A DNA stretch of 64,000 bases. Source: CALGFI01 sp963786805 (GTDB lineage: Bacteria > Actinomycetota > UBA4738 > HRBIN12). The position numbers and the translations under genes were made by a program. The notes beneath the pieces are model-generated. The model saw only the letters and a program-made list of their open reading frames with translations. It was not told where the DNA came from and did not search any database. Shown in pieces: positions 17,597-25,766 of this stretch. Numbering within the stretch: position 1 is the first letter of the stretch; the number at the start of each line of letters is the position of its first letter. The stretch covers positions 248,001-312,000 of the forward strand of contig CAWBAK010000004.1 of NCBI GenBank assembly GCA_963786805.1. The letters are read 5' to 3'.

Positions 17597-18075
17597 CACG
17601 CCTCGGCCGGCTCGCTCCCGGCTCCGATCACCTCCTCGAGCGCCCCCCAGAGCGACTCGTAGCGCCGGTCGCCGAGCTCGCGACGGGCTCGCGCTTCGAC
17701 GGCCGCCACGGCGCGCCGGGCCTCGGCGACGTACCGGCGTCCCCGAGCCGTGAGCCGGACGACCTTGGCACGCGAGTCCTCGGGATCGGGGACGCGGCGG
17801 ACGTACCCGCGGGTCTCCAGGTCGTCGACGAGCAGCATCATCCCCTGCTTCGTCATCCGGGCGCGCCGGGCGAGGTCCGTGAGCCGGGTCCCCCAACGCC
17901 GGTCGATGTGCATGAAGACCGCCGCGTGGCCCGCTCGCGCGTCGGGGAACCCGCGCTCGTCGAGGCTCGCGACGACCTCCGCGCCGAGCGTCCGCGATGC
18001 TTCGAGCAGGAGACGAGGCAGGTCCGGCTTCCCCACGACATCCATCGTCGCCTCGACGAGGACCTCCGTCAACAT
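17596..18075 (-). CDS. MarR-family transcriptional regulator
   Basis: A 159-residue winged-helix repressor-type protein. The HTH covers about residues 60-95 (RLTDLARRARMTKQGMMLLVDDLETRGYV), followed by the wing RRVPDPEDSRAKVVRLTARG with the conserved D-R pair. Dimerisation helices lie at both ends. Start ATG 18075 has an AGAGG site 7 nt ahead. The stop overlaps the pgl start. It is divergent from a GNAT gene with 33 bp between starts, so it could control itself, pgl and the GNAT. The effector is unknown. Confidence 0.9.
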   Translation of the reverse strand: MLTEVLVEATMDVVGKPDLPRLLLEASRTLGAEVVASLDERGFPDARAGHAAVFMHIDRRWGTRLTDLARRARMTKQGMMLLVDDLETRGYVRRVPDPEDSRAKVVRLTARGRRYVAEARRAVAAVEARARRELGDRRYESLWGALEEVIGAGSEPAEA

Positions 18076-18108
18076 GATTGACCTCTCCGGGGACGGTACG
18101 CTCGGTCG

Positions 18109-18606
18109 ATGGACGTTCGCGAGATCCGGCCCGACGAGTACGAGGAAGCGGGGCGCGTCACGGCGCTCGCCTACCGTGAGTTCGTGCTGCCTGGGGAGGC
18201 CTCGTGGGAGGAGTACCTCGAGCACATCGCCGACGTGCGAGACCGGGCCGGTCGATCGCTGGTCCTGGTCGCGGTCGAGGATGAACGCGTCCTCGGAAGC
18301 GCAACCCTGGAGCTCGGCGAGCGGATCGATGACGAGGACCCGCCGCTCGCGCCCGACGAGGCGCACATCCGCATGCTCGGCGTGGACCCCGATGCGCGCG
18401 GGCGCGGGGTGGCGAGCGCACTGATCGACGGCTGCTTCGATCGAGCGCGGCGGGCTGGGCGGTCGCGCATGACGCTCCACACCACGGAGCGCATGCCGAT
18501 CGCGCGGCGCATGTACGAACGGATGGGCTTCCGACGGCTCGAAGACCGGGTCTTCCCCGACGGGTTCGTCCTGCTGACGTTCGAGAAGGCGATCCCGCCC
18601 GGCTGA
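18109..18606 (+). CDS. GNAT-family N-acetyltransferase
   Basis: A 165-residue acetyl-CoA-dependent transferase with a complete GNAT fold. Motif A with the pyrophosphate loop reads MLGVDPDARGRGVASALID (about residues 87-105), and motif B is ARRMYERMGFRRLEDRVF. The substrate cannot be told. Start ATG 18109 follows TACGCT (18097-18102) by 6 nt, predicting a leaderless mRNA. It is divergent from the MarR gene, whose product may regulate it. Confidence 0.88.
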   Translation: MDVREIRPDEYEEAGRVTALAYREFVLPGEASWEEYLEHIADVRDRAGRSLVLVAVEDERVLGSATLELGERIDDEDPPLAPDEAHIRMLGVDPDARGRGVASALIDGCFDRARRAGRSRMTLHTTERMPIARRMYERMGFRRLEDRVFPDGFVLLTFEKAIPPG

Positions 18607-18613
18607 GCCTCGA

Positions 18614-20582
18614 TCAGCCGCTTGCCGTGCGGACGATCTCACCGCTCGCCAGGATGACGCCGTCTTCGCACTCGGCCTGGATCAGGCCGCTGCGGAACTG
18701 CTGCTCGTAGAGCCGGGCATACAGCCCGCCGCGCTCGAGCAGCTCCGCGTGGGTGCCGCGCTCGACGATCCGGCCGCGGTCCACCACGAAGATCACGTCG
18801 GCACTCAGGATCGTCGAGAGCCGGTGCGCGATCGCGATCGTCGTGCGCCCCTTCATCAGCGGCTCGAGCGCCGCCTGCACGAGCCGCTCCGACGTCGTGT
18901 CGAGCGAGGAGGTCGCCTCGTCCAGGATCAGGATGCGCGGATCCTTGAGCAGGACCCGCGCGATGGCGAGGCGCTGCTTCTCCCCGCCGGAGAGTTTGTA
19001 GCCCCGTTCCCCGACGACCGTGTCGTACCCCTCGGGGAGCTCCGCGATCCGGTCGTGGATGTTGGCCGCGCGGGCGGCCGCCTCGAGCTCCTCTTGCGAG
19101 GCGTCCGGCTTCCCGTACAACAGGTTCCGACGGATCGTCGTGTGGAACAGGTAGGTCTCCTGCGTGACGACGCCGATCGCATCGCCGATCGACTCCAGCG
19201 CCATCTTGCGCACGTCGAGCCCGTCGATCTCGATCGCCCCTTCCTGCACGTCGTACAGGCGTGGGACCAGGTACGTGATCGTCGTCTTGCCGGCCCCGGA
19301 CGGGCCGACGAGGGCCGCCAGCTGCCCCGGCCGGATCTCGCAGCGAGACGTTCTCGAGCGTCCATTCGCGCGGCACGACGTCCTGGGCGGCGAGGTCGGG
19401 CGGCGAGACCGGCGTCGCGCTCTCCTCCGGCGGCGAGTCGTACCGGAACCAGACGTCTCGGAACGCCACGCTGCCGCGGACCTCCGTCGGTGCGACGTGC
19501 ACGGCGTCGGGGGCGTCCCGGATCTCCTGCGGCAGGTCCAGGTACTCGAAGATCCGGTCGAAGAGTGCGAGCGAGGAATGCACCTCGGTCGAGACCTGCA
19601 GCATCGACCCGATCGGGAAGAACAGCCGGGATTGCAAGGTGGTGAACGCGACGATGTCGCCCGCGGTGAGCGAGCCTCCTCCGTCGCTCAGGACCCAGCC
19701 CGCCACCAGGTACACGAGCGCCGGCGTGATCGAGAAGAACGTCCCGACGACCGCGAAGAACGAGCGGCCGATCATCGTCTGGCGGATCTGGAGTCCGGTC
19801 AGGCGTTGGTTCTCGTCCTGGAACCGGTCCACCTCGTACCGCTGGCGGCCGAATGCCTTCGACAGCAGGATCCCCGAGACCGAGAGCGTTTCCTCGGTGA
19901 CCGCCGTCAGGTCCGCGAGCGTCCTCGCGGTGCTGGTCGCGACCTCGCGCCTCGCGCGGCCGACCTTCACGGTCAGCCACAGGAAGAACGGCATCAGCGC
20001 GAGCGAGAGCGCCGTGAGCTGCCACGACAGGATCGTCATCGCGATCAACGTGCTCGCGATCACGACGACGCTCGACAGGATGTTGGACGTCGTGTCCGTG
20101 ACGACGCTCTGCACCCCGCCGACGTCGTTCGCCAGGCGCGACTGGATCTCGCCGGTCCGGGTGGTGGTGAAGAACCGGAGCGGCATGGACTGCAGGTGCG
20201 AGTAGAGCCGGCTCCGCAGGTCCTGCATCACCCGGAGACCGACCAGGTTCGCGAGGTAGGTCTGGCCGATCCCGATGATCCCGGTCACGATCGGGATCGC
20301 GACCATCAGCCCGACGTACCGGTACAGGAGGTCCAGGTCCGGACACGAGACTCCCCCGCACGTGCCCGGCGGGTTCCCGAACAGCGCGTTGTCGAACACC
20401 GCCTTGATGAGCAGCGGGTTCACGACGCCGAGACCGGAGGTGATCACGATCGCGAGGCCGACGAGCGCGACCTTCCCGCGGTAGGGACGGAACGTGGCGA
20501 TCACGCGCCGCACCGTGTGCTTGCCGATGGGGCGATCGTCCTGCTCGTGGGGGACGCGGAACATCCGGCCGTGGCCTCGCAT
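18614..20582 (-). CDS. ABC exporter, fused membrane-ATPase (one frameshift)
   Basis: A half-size ABC exporter of the MsbA/LmrA/multidrug type, about 655 residues when corrected, which would work as a homodimer. Six membrane helices occupy about residues 25-330, with an unusual loop holding two cysteines (GNPPGTCGGVSCPDLD). The ATPase half begins with EWTLENVS. Just there, at about 19341-19345, one extra base shifts the frame, and the next frame carries EIRPGQLAALVGPSGAGKTT (Walker A), LSGGEKQRLAIARVLL (signature) and ILILDEATSSLD (Walker B). Start ATG 20582 follows TATCCT (20589-20594, minus strand) by 6 nt. Substrate is unknown; lipid or drug export is usual. Confidence 0.9.
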
Positions 20583-20637
20583 GCCTCAAGGATAAGGGCC
20601 GCACGCGCATGCGATATTCCCGGACTAGGCTGTCCGC

Positions 20638-21123
20638 GTGGACGCGTCGCTGCAGCTCGCGTTGCTCGGCCGCGCGTCGCTCGCCGCGTTGCTCGGCTTC
20701 GCGATCGGGCTCGAGCGCGAGTTCCGAGGCAAGTCGGCGGGCGACCGGACCTTCGCGCTCCTCGCGTTCGCGGCCGCGGCCGTGACCGGGATCGGGGCCG
20801 AGGTGCTCGGTCCCGACGGCGCGAGCCGCGTGATCCAGGGCGTCGTCACCGGCGTCGGGTTCCTCGGCGCCGGCCTGATCTTCCGGAGGGCGCCCGGCGA
20901 CGTTCGCGGGCTCACGACGGCCGCGAGCTCATGGGCGGCGACGGCGATCGGCGTGGTGGTCGGCATGGGCGCGTACGTGGTCGCGACGTTCGGCGCCGCC
21001 CTGGTCCTCGTCATCCTCGAGCTCGACCGGATCCCGGTGCTCCGGAAGATCCGCGCGCAGGCCGAGGCCGCGGGCCCGACGCAACACTCCCAGGAGATGG
21101 ATCCGCCTACCCAGGACCCCTGA
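20638..21123 (+). CDS. MgtC/SapB family membrane protein
   Basis: A 161-residue protein with the N-terminal MgtC domain: LLGFAIGLEREFRGKSAGDRTFALLAF (helix 1 plus cytoplasmic RGK loop, about residues 20-46), VIQGVVTGVGFLGAGLIFR and GLTTAASSWAATAIGVVVGMG. Four to five membrane helices are predicted. It lacks the C-terminal ACT-like domain of long MgtC. Family members influence magnesium homeostasis and F-ATPase activity, or have unknown roles. GTG 20638 follows TAGGCT (20626-20631) by 6 nt. Its 3' end overlaps the convergent glycosylase gene by 17 bp. It is divergent from the ABC exporter. Confidence 0.88.
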   Translation: MDASLQLALLGRASLAALLGFAIGLEREFRGKSAGDRTFALLAFAAAAVTGIGAEVLGPDGASRVIQGVVTGVGFLGAGLIFRRAPGDVRGLTTAASSWAATAIGVVVGMGAYVVATFGAALVLVILELDRIPVLRKIRAQAEAAGPTQHSQEMDPPTQDP

Positions 21124-21802
21124 GCCCGGCGAGCTCGACGGCGCGCTCGAACACCGCATCGAGCATCTCGGGAGTGAGCGTGCCCGTGAAGGTGTTGCGC
21201 TGGCTCGGGTGGTACGACCCGAGGAGCGTGAACGGACCGACCTCGACCTCCGCCCCGTGCGAGAACGCCGGTTTCGGGCGGCGCCGGTGGCCGAGGGTCG
21301 CGAGCGCGCGGAGGCCGCCGTTCCACGCGTACGCGCCGAGCGCGACGATCACGCGCAACTCGCGGAGCGCGGCGATCTCGCGTCCGAGGAACGGCAGACA
21401 GGTGTCGCGCTCCACGGTCGTCGGCTTGTTCTCCGGGGGCGCGCAGCGGTTCACCGCGCCGATGTACGTCGAGAGCAGACGCAGGCCGTCGTCGCGACCG
21501 GTCGACGTCGCTTGGTTCGACAGGCCCGTCCGGTGCAGGGACGGGTACAGGAACGCCCCCGAGGGATCCCCCGTGAAGGTCCGTCCGGTCCGATTCCCGC
21601 CGTGCGCCGCGGGGGCGAGGCCGATGACGAGGATCCGCGCGTCGGGGTCGCCGAAACCGGGCACCGGACGGCCCCAGTACTCCTCGTCGGCGTAGCGCGC
21701 GACCTTCTCGCGAGCCACGTGCTCGCGCCACTCGACCAGGCGCGGACATGCGCGGCACACGACGATGTCGGCGCGGACGAGCTCGAGCTCCCGTTGAGCC
21801 AC
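21107..21802 (-). CDS. Type 5 uracil-DNA glycosylase (UdgB)
   Basis: A 231-residue iron-sulfur uracil-DNA glycosylase of family 5, removing uracil and other deaminated bases in base excision repair. Motif 1 is GLAPAAHGGNRTGRTFTGD (about residues 61-79), with Ala where other families carry the catalytic Asn/Asp, which is the family 5 pattern. Motif 2 is LLGSYHPSQRNT (about residue 190). Cysteines for a cluster occur in CRACPRL, NRCAPP and RDTCLPF. GTG 21802 follows TAGCAT (21809-21814, minus strand) by 6 nt. A repair partner, endonuclease III, lies 1.2 kb away. Confidence 0.92.
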   Translation of the reverse strand: MAQRELELVRADIVVCRACPRLVEWREHVAREKVARYADEEYWGRPVPGFGDPDARILVIGLAPAAHGGNRTGRTFTGDPSGAFLYPSLHRTGLSNQATSTGRDDGLRLLSTYIGAVNRCAPPENKPTTVERDTCLPFLGREIAALRELRVIVALGAYAWNGGLRALATLGHRRRPKPAFSHGAEVEVGPFTLLGSYHPSQRNTFTGTLTPEMLDAVFERAVELAGLRGPG

Positions 21803-21811
21803 CGATCGATG

Positions 21812-22249
21812 CTACGGCCGTGGCGGCGCTGCGCTCCGCGAGCGACGTCCGCGCCGAAGCTCGCGGAAGCGTTCGGTCACCTCGTCGAAGGCCTCGAGCG
21901 GAGCCATCAGGTCGCCGACGAGCCCGATCAGTCCCTCGAAACTCCCCGGATGGGTCGCTGCGAGGCGCACCCGCTGCGCGCGCTCGATCGCATCGTCGAG
22001 GCCCCGGCTCGCCCGGGTCCAGACGTCCTGCAGCTCCGGGGCTCGCCAGGACTCCATCTCCGCCCGGACCTCGCTCAGGCCCTCCTCGAACTCGAGCAGC
22101 GTCTCGGCCAGCGGCCGCCCCGGGAGACGCGTGCCGGGCACCGAGGAAAGGAGCGCCGACTTTGCGCGCTCGAGCCCGGGGAGCCACTCCTCGAAGGCGG
22201 CGCGGCTGGCCTCGAGGTGCGCGGGAAGTCCTCGCCGCCGGAAGACCAT
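21812..22249 (-). CDS. Hypothetical helical protein
   Basis: A 145-residue protein of no family I recognise. It is predicted to be almost entirely alpha-helical, with heptad-like stretches at about residues 8-75 (many Leu, Glu and Arg) and 80-130. It has no signal peptide or membrane segment, no cysteines, and a basic Arg/Pro/Ala tail. It lies 5 bp after the GDPD stop in the same direction and so probably belongs to the nth-GDPD transcript. Codon usage resembles the neighbours, and the antisense frames show no family similarity, which supports it being real. Confidence 0.6.
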   Translation of the reverse strand: MVFRRRGLPAHLEASRAAFEEWLPGLERAKSALLSSVPGTRLPGRPLAETLLEFEEGLSEVRAEMESWRAPELQDVWTRASRGLDDAIERAQRVRLAATHPGSFEGLIGLVGDLMAPLEAFDEVTERFRELRRGRRSRSAAPPRP

Positions 22250-22254
22250 CGCCC

Positions 22255-23028
22255 TCAGGCGCGGCCGAGCGCGGCGAGCGCCATCGCGGGGTCGTTGGAC
22301 GCGATCGCGTCGACCCCCCGGTCGACGAGCGTTCGGACCAAGTCCGGGTCGTCGACGGTCCAGGTTCCGACGAGCGATCCCGCCGCATGCGCCTCTTCGA
22401 CGAACGCGTCCCCGGCCGCGAGCAGAGAGGTCACGCCCGGCAGCACCATCTCGTGTCCCTCCTGCCGAGCGTGCGCGAGCGCGTCTCGCGGCGGCACGAG
22501 CTCCGTCGTCAGGAAGCCGGTGGGCACGCGGGGAGCGATCGACCTCGACGCCCCGATCGAACGCGGGTTGAACGAGATCAGAAGGACCGGTCCGTCGAAG
22601 CCGCGGCGCTCGATCTCTGCGTGCGTCACCTCAACGAGCGTCTCCCCGTCGGCCTGGAAGCCCGGCTCGCCCGGGATGTTCTTGATCTCGATCGCCAGCG
22701 CCGCCCGCCCGCTCAACAGGTCGAGCACGTCGCCGAACGTCGGGACAGGTTCGGGCGCATCGGATGACCCGGCGTTCAGCGCCACGAGCTCGGCCGAGGT
22801 CATCTCGTGGACGGCGCCGGTCCCGTCGGTCGTTCGCTCCACCGTGGAGTCGTGCATCACGACGACGACGCCGTCGAGTGACAGACGAACATCGAACTCG
22901 ACGATGGGGGCGCCGAGCCGCACCGCCTCCTCGAAGGACGACAAGGTGTTCTCCGGCATCGTCGAGGACGCGCCACGGTGCGCGACGATGGCGGGGAAGG
23001 CGTCGCGAGGGAAACCGTGATCTCGCAC
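22255..23028 (-). CDS. Glycerophosphodiester phosphodiesterase
   Basis: A 257-residue cytoplasmic GDPD-family TIM barrel that splits glycerophosphodiesters to glycerol 3-phosphate and an alcohol. The catalytic motif IVAHRGASSTMPENT (about residues 13-27) holds the first His and the ENT Glu. EFDVRLSLDGVVVVMHDSTVERTT supplies the metal ligands and second His. A later Lys/Glu appears in AIEIKNIPG. There is no signal peptide. The start is taken as GTG 23028 because homology begins right after it; it is 8 bp behind the nth stop, so the genes are coupled. Confidence 0.9.
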   Translation of the reverse strand: MRDHGFPRDAFPAIVAHRGASSTMPENTLSSFEEAVRLGAPIVEFDVRLSLDGVVVVMHDSTVERTTDGTGAVHEMTSAELVALNAGSSDAPEPVPTFGDVLDLLSGRAALAIEIKNIPGEPGFQADGETLVEVTHAEIERRGFDGPVLLISFNPRSIGASRSIAPRVPTGFLTTELVPPRDALAHARQEGHEMVLPGVTSLLAAGDAFVEEAHAAGSLVGTWTVDDPDLVRTLVDRGVDAIASNDPAMALAALGRA

Positions 23029-23036
23029 CCGACTCG

Positions 23037-23696
23037 TCAGACGAGGCTCGACGGACAGAGGTTGTTCACCGGGCAGATCTCGCACTTGGGCCGCCGAGCG
23101 ACGCAGACCTTGCGTCCGTGGTCGATCAGTACGTACGTGAAGTCGAACCATCGTTCCTTCGGGATACGCTGCATCAGGTCCTGCTCGATCTTGTCCGGGT
23201 CCGACTGCTGCGTGAAACCCAGCCGATCCGAGACGCGTTTCACGTGCGTGTCGACGGCGATCCCGACGACGGTGCCGTACGCGTTCCCGAGGACGATGTT
23301 CGCCGTCTTGCGGGCGACACCGCGCAGGGTGACGAGGTCCTCCATCGTGTCGGGGACCCTGCCGTCGTAGACCTCGACGATCCGGCGGCAGGCCTCCCGG
23401 ATCGAGGTCGCCTTCTGGTTGAAGAATCCCGTCGGCTTGATGTCGAGCTTCAGTTCGTCTTCGGGGACCCGCAGGTAGTCCTCGCAGGTCCGGTACTTGG
23501 CGAACAGGGTCTCCGTCACCTCGTTCACCTTCTCGTCGGTGCACTGCGCCGAAAGGATCGTGGCGACGAGCATCTCGAGCGGGTTCGAGAACCGCAGGGC
23601 CACCTTCGCGTCCGGGTAGGTCTCCGAGAGGATGCGGATGATCTCGGGAGCCCGTTGCTCGATCGGATCGTCCCGCGTCAGGCGCCGCTTCCCCAC
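23037..23696 (-). CDS. nth: Endonuclease III
   Basis: A 219-residue DNA glycosylase/AP lyase removing oxidised pyrimidines. The helix-hairpin-helix with catalytic Lys is LRGVARKTANIVLGNA (about residues 124-139), and the catalytic Asp is in VDTHVKRVSDRLG. The 4Fe-4S loop near the C-terminus is C-x6-C-x2-C-x5-C (CVARRPKCEICPVNNLC). Start GTG 23696 has GGAG 6 nt ahead. It heads a transcript with the GDPD and the helical hypothetical gene. Confidence 0.97.
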   Translation of the reverse strand: MGKRRLTRDDPIEQRAPEIIRILSETYPDAKVALRFSNPLEMLVATILSAQCTDEKVNEVTETLFAKYRTCEDYLRVPEDELKLDIKPTGFFNQKATSIREACRRIVEVYDGRVPDTMEDLVTLRGVARKTANIVLGNAYGTVVGIAVDTHVKRVSDRLGFTQQSDPDKIEQDLMQRIPKERWFDFTYVLIDHGRKVCVARRPKCEICPVNNLCPSSLV

Positions 23697-23706
23697 CCTC
23701 CGCTCC

Positions 23707-24441
23707 TCACTCCGCGAACGGCAAGACGAGGTCGAACGCGTCGCCGTCGCGGTAGACGTCCCAGATACCGTCTCGCAGAACGTGGATGGCTTGCCGGCCC
23801 ATCACTCGCCACGCACTGCCGTCACCCACGATCGCGGTGTCCTCGTCCAGCCCGAGGAACGTCTGTCCGGGCGCGACCGATCCAACGATGAACGCACTCG
23901 CGCCCGGCACCCAGGTGTCGACGATGTCCCAGTGGGGGCCGAACACCGTGTTCCGCACGAACCCCATGCCGGGTGCCCAGATGGCATCCATGTCGGCGGC
24001 GTCGCTGTCGAACGTCGTCTCGGTCAGGTACGCGATCCCCGCGCTGCAACCGGCGTACGGCAGCCCGTCGCGCATCGCCGCCGTGAGCGCACCCCAGAAC
24101 GGCGTGTCGCGAACGATCTCGGCGAGTCGCGCGGGGTTCCCGCCCGAGAAGAAGATCAGCGCGGCGTCGTCCAGTTTGGCAACGACCTCGTCGCGGTGGG
24201 CGTCCGCGCGCGTCTTGAGCGAGAGCACCTCCGCCGGGACGCCGAGCGCCGAGTAGTGCTCGAGCCCCTTGGCTCCCCACGCGGCGAAGGACGCATCCCC
24301 CTCGTGCGCTGCCGCGGTGGGAACGACCAGGGCGAGCCCTTCGGGGCTCCGGGAGCGCTCGAGGAGCCACCGCTCGACCGGCTCGGACCAGGGGTCGAAC
24401 TCCCCCGATCCCAGGAGGGCCAACACCAGCGGTTCGGTCAC
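23707..24441 (-). CDS. Peptidase S51 / cyanophycinase-like protein
   Basis: A 244-residue protein of the class I glutamine-amidotransferase-like fold, S51 group. The nucleophile elbow is YAGCSAGIAYL (about residues 121-131). The classic S51 Ser would sit in G-x-S-x-G; here GCSAG keeps the Ser at that place. FFSGGNPARL (about residue 92) is the conserved SGGN loop. It could act on alpha-aspartyl peptides or cyanophycin fragments. GTG 24441 overlaps the PIG-L stop (GTGA), so the two are translated together. Confidence 0.8.
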   Translation of the reverse strand: MTEPLVLALLGSGEFDPWSEPVERWLLERSRSPEGLALVVPTAAAHEGDASFAAWGAKGLEHYSALGVPAEVLSLKTRADAHRDEVVAKLDDAALIFFSGGNPARLAEIVRDTPFWGALTAAMRDGLPYAGCSAGIAYLTETTFDSDAADMDAIWAPGMGFVRNTVFGPHWDIVDTWVPGASAFIVGSVAPGQTFLGLDEDTAIVGDGSAWRVMGRQAIHVLRDGIWDVYRDGDAFDLVLPFAE

Positions 24442-25148
24442 GGATGCTGCTCGCCCAGACGGAACGCCTCGGCGGACATCTGCCGCCACCAGACCTCTTC
24501 CCCGACCGCTTCGAAGATGCCTCCGACCTGACTGACGTGCTCGAGGATCGCCTTCACCTTCAGCCCGTTGATCTCCGGCGGCAGCCGGTAGTCGATCGAA
24601 AGCTTCTCTTCGGGGGTGATCACCGGCGTGCCGGGCCGGAACACGTTGAAGGGTTCCCAGATCGGGAGGAACTCGTCCGCCCACTCCTGCGTAACCGTCG
24701 CGTAGTGGACCTTCGAGCCCGGCTTACCGGCCTCGCGCAGCGCCTGCGTCGCCCACGCGGAGATGTCCTTGTGCGCGGCGTGATCGGTCATGCCGTCCGG
24801 ACCGAACGTGAGGATCGTGTCGGGCTGGATCTCCGCGACGAGCTCGCGGACACGCTCGTACCCCTTCTCGGGCAGACCCGTGTCCATGTCGACATCCGGA
24901 AGGTCGAGCCATACGTGCTCCTTCACCCCGAGGATCGCGAGGCACCGCTCGAGCTCCGCGGTCCGGACCTCGCCCATCGTGTCGGAGGGCCAGATCTCCT
25001 CGTCCATCGAGCCGCCCTCGCCCCGGGTCGCGGTGACACAGACGACGCGGGAGCCGTTTCGGACCGCCCGAGCCATGATCCCGGCCGTCAGGTAGGCCTC
25101 GTCGTCGGGATGAGCCCAAACCCCGAGGATCGTCCCCAGCTCGTCCAT
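24438..25148 (-). CDS. PIG-L/LmbE family deacetylase
   Basis: A 236-residue zinc-dependent N-deacetylase-like protein. Metal motifs are VWAHPDDEAYLTAG (AHPDDE, about residues 11-16) and DHAAHKDIS (H-x3-H, about residue 129). The family includes MshB and mycothiol conjugate amidase, so a link to the thiol chemistry of actinobacteria is possible, but the substrate cannot be assigned. GGAGG sits 7 nt before ATG 25148. It is coupled to the downstream S51-like gene by a GTGA overlap. A hairpin at 25206-25230 separates it from the sigR locus. Confidence 0.87.
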   Translation of the reverse strand: MDELGTILGVWAHPDDEAYLTAGIMARAVRNGSRVVCVTATRGEGGSMDEEIWPSDTMGEVRTAELERCLAILGVKEHVWLDLPDVDMDTGLPEKGYERVRELVAEIQPDTILTFGPDGMTDHAAHKDISAWATQALREAGKPGSKVHYATVTQEWADEFLPIWEPFNVFRPGTPVITPEEKLSIDYRLPPEINGLKVKAILEHVSQVGGIFEAVGEEVWWRQMSAEAFRLGEQHP

Positions 25149-25205
25149 GTCCCACCTCCCGGGTCGCGAGCGCTCGAATCCTAGCCGGGTCCCGACCGAA
25201 GGAGA

Positions 25206-25230
25206 GCGGCCCCCGGGAACCGGGGGCCGC
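25206..25230 (-). terminator. Hairpin behind the sigR locus
   Basis: A perfect 11-bp stem: GCGGCCCCCGG (25206-25216), loop GAA, CCGGGGGCCGC (25220-25230). It lies 34 bp after the stop of the small zinc protein and ahead of the PIG-L gene, all on the minus strand. A second, weaker stem CCCGCGC/GCGCGGG sits at 25237-25260. No T-run follows, as is common for high-GC actinobacterial terminators. The most likely role is to separate the two transcripts. Confidence 0.6.
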
Positions 25231-25263
25231 CCAAGACCCGCGCGAGGGAGGGGGCGCGGGCGA

Positions 25264-25452
25264 TCAGGTTCGGTCGCTACGAAGCCGTTTGCCACGGTGG
25301 TTCGGGAACACGACCTCGGCGTGCTGCCAGCATCGGTCGGTCGTGTTGTAGACCGACAGGCGTGTCCGGCAGCCGGGCTCCGAGCAGAGCCGATCCGGGG
25401 ACGCGGGATCCGAGGGCTGCGGTAGATGGCCCGGTCGCGTTCCCTTGGTCAC
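25264..25452 (-). CDS. Small putative zinc-binding protein in the sigR-rsrA locus
   Basis: A 62-residue protein of unknown function. It has CSEPGC (C23, C28) and CWQH (C41, H44), a C-x4-C ... C-x2-H pattern that fits a single zinc site. The N-terminus is Pro/Ser-rich and the C-terminus is strongly basic (NHRGKRLRSDRT). Start is GTG 25452. It follows the anti-sigma gene by 53 bp on the same strand and ends just before a strong hairpin, so it looks like the third gene of the sigR operon. A redox-sensing or sigma-related role is only an inference from position. Confidence 0.6.
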   Translation of the reverse strand: MTKGTRPGHLPQPSDPASPDRLCSEPGCRTRLSVYNTTDRCWQHAEVVFPNHRGKRLRSDRT

Positions 25453-25505
25453 GGCGTCGTCCTCCGCCGGTGATTCGACGCGACCTTCGGGCGGGTTCGA
25501 ACCGC

Positions 25506-25766
25506 CTACGAGAGCGGGCGGGGTGGGTCCGACGCCTCGACCATGGAGCGGATCCGTTCCATCAGCTCGGCCGGAACCTCGTCGCACCCGCACTTGGCGC
25601 GCAGCATCTCCTTCAGCCGGCGCTGGAACTCGGAGTGCCCGCTGCAGGGGGTGCACTCCCCCAGGTGCCGCTCGACCTCCACGCGCTCGAACCCCACGAG
25701 CTCCCCGTCGAGGTAGAGCTCGATCTGGCGCAGCGCGTGCTCGCATTCAATCGGTGACAAGTCCAC
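25506..25766 (-). CDS. rsrA: Redox-type anti-sigma factor (RsrA/zf-HC2)
   Basis: An 86-residue zinc anti-sigma factor of the RsrA group, which holds its ECF sigma factor inactive until thiol oxidation releases zinc. The ZAS motif is H34-x3-C38-x2-C41 (HLGECTPC), with an additional C8 near the N-terminus and the C-terminal pair C59/C61 (KCGC) that RsrA proteins also carry. The start lies 20 bp inside the sigma-factor gene, which ensures coupled expression. Assignment rests on motif spacing and on the partner. Confidence 0.9.
   Translation of the reverse strand: MDLSPIECEHALRQIELYLDGELVGFERVEVERHLGECTPCSGHSEFQRRLKEMLRAKCGCDEVPAELMERIRSMVEASDPPRPLS

Noticed and set aside
19164..21695. 843-codon open frame spanning the ABC exporter and MgtC on the other strand
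   Set aside because: It runs across two real genes and their promoters, with composition typical of a shadow frame.
24438..25148. Assigning the PIG-L protein as MshB of mycothiol synthesis
   Set aside because: Only the general AHPDDE and HxxxH metal motifs are visible; nothing separates MshB from other family members.
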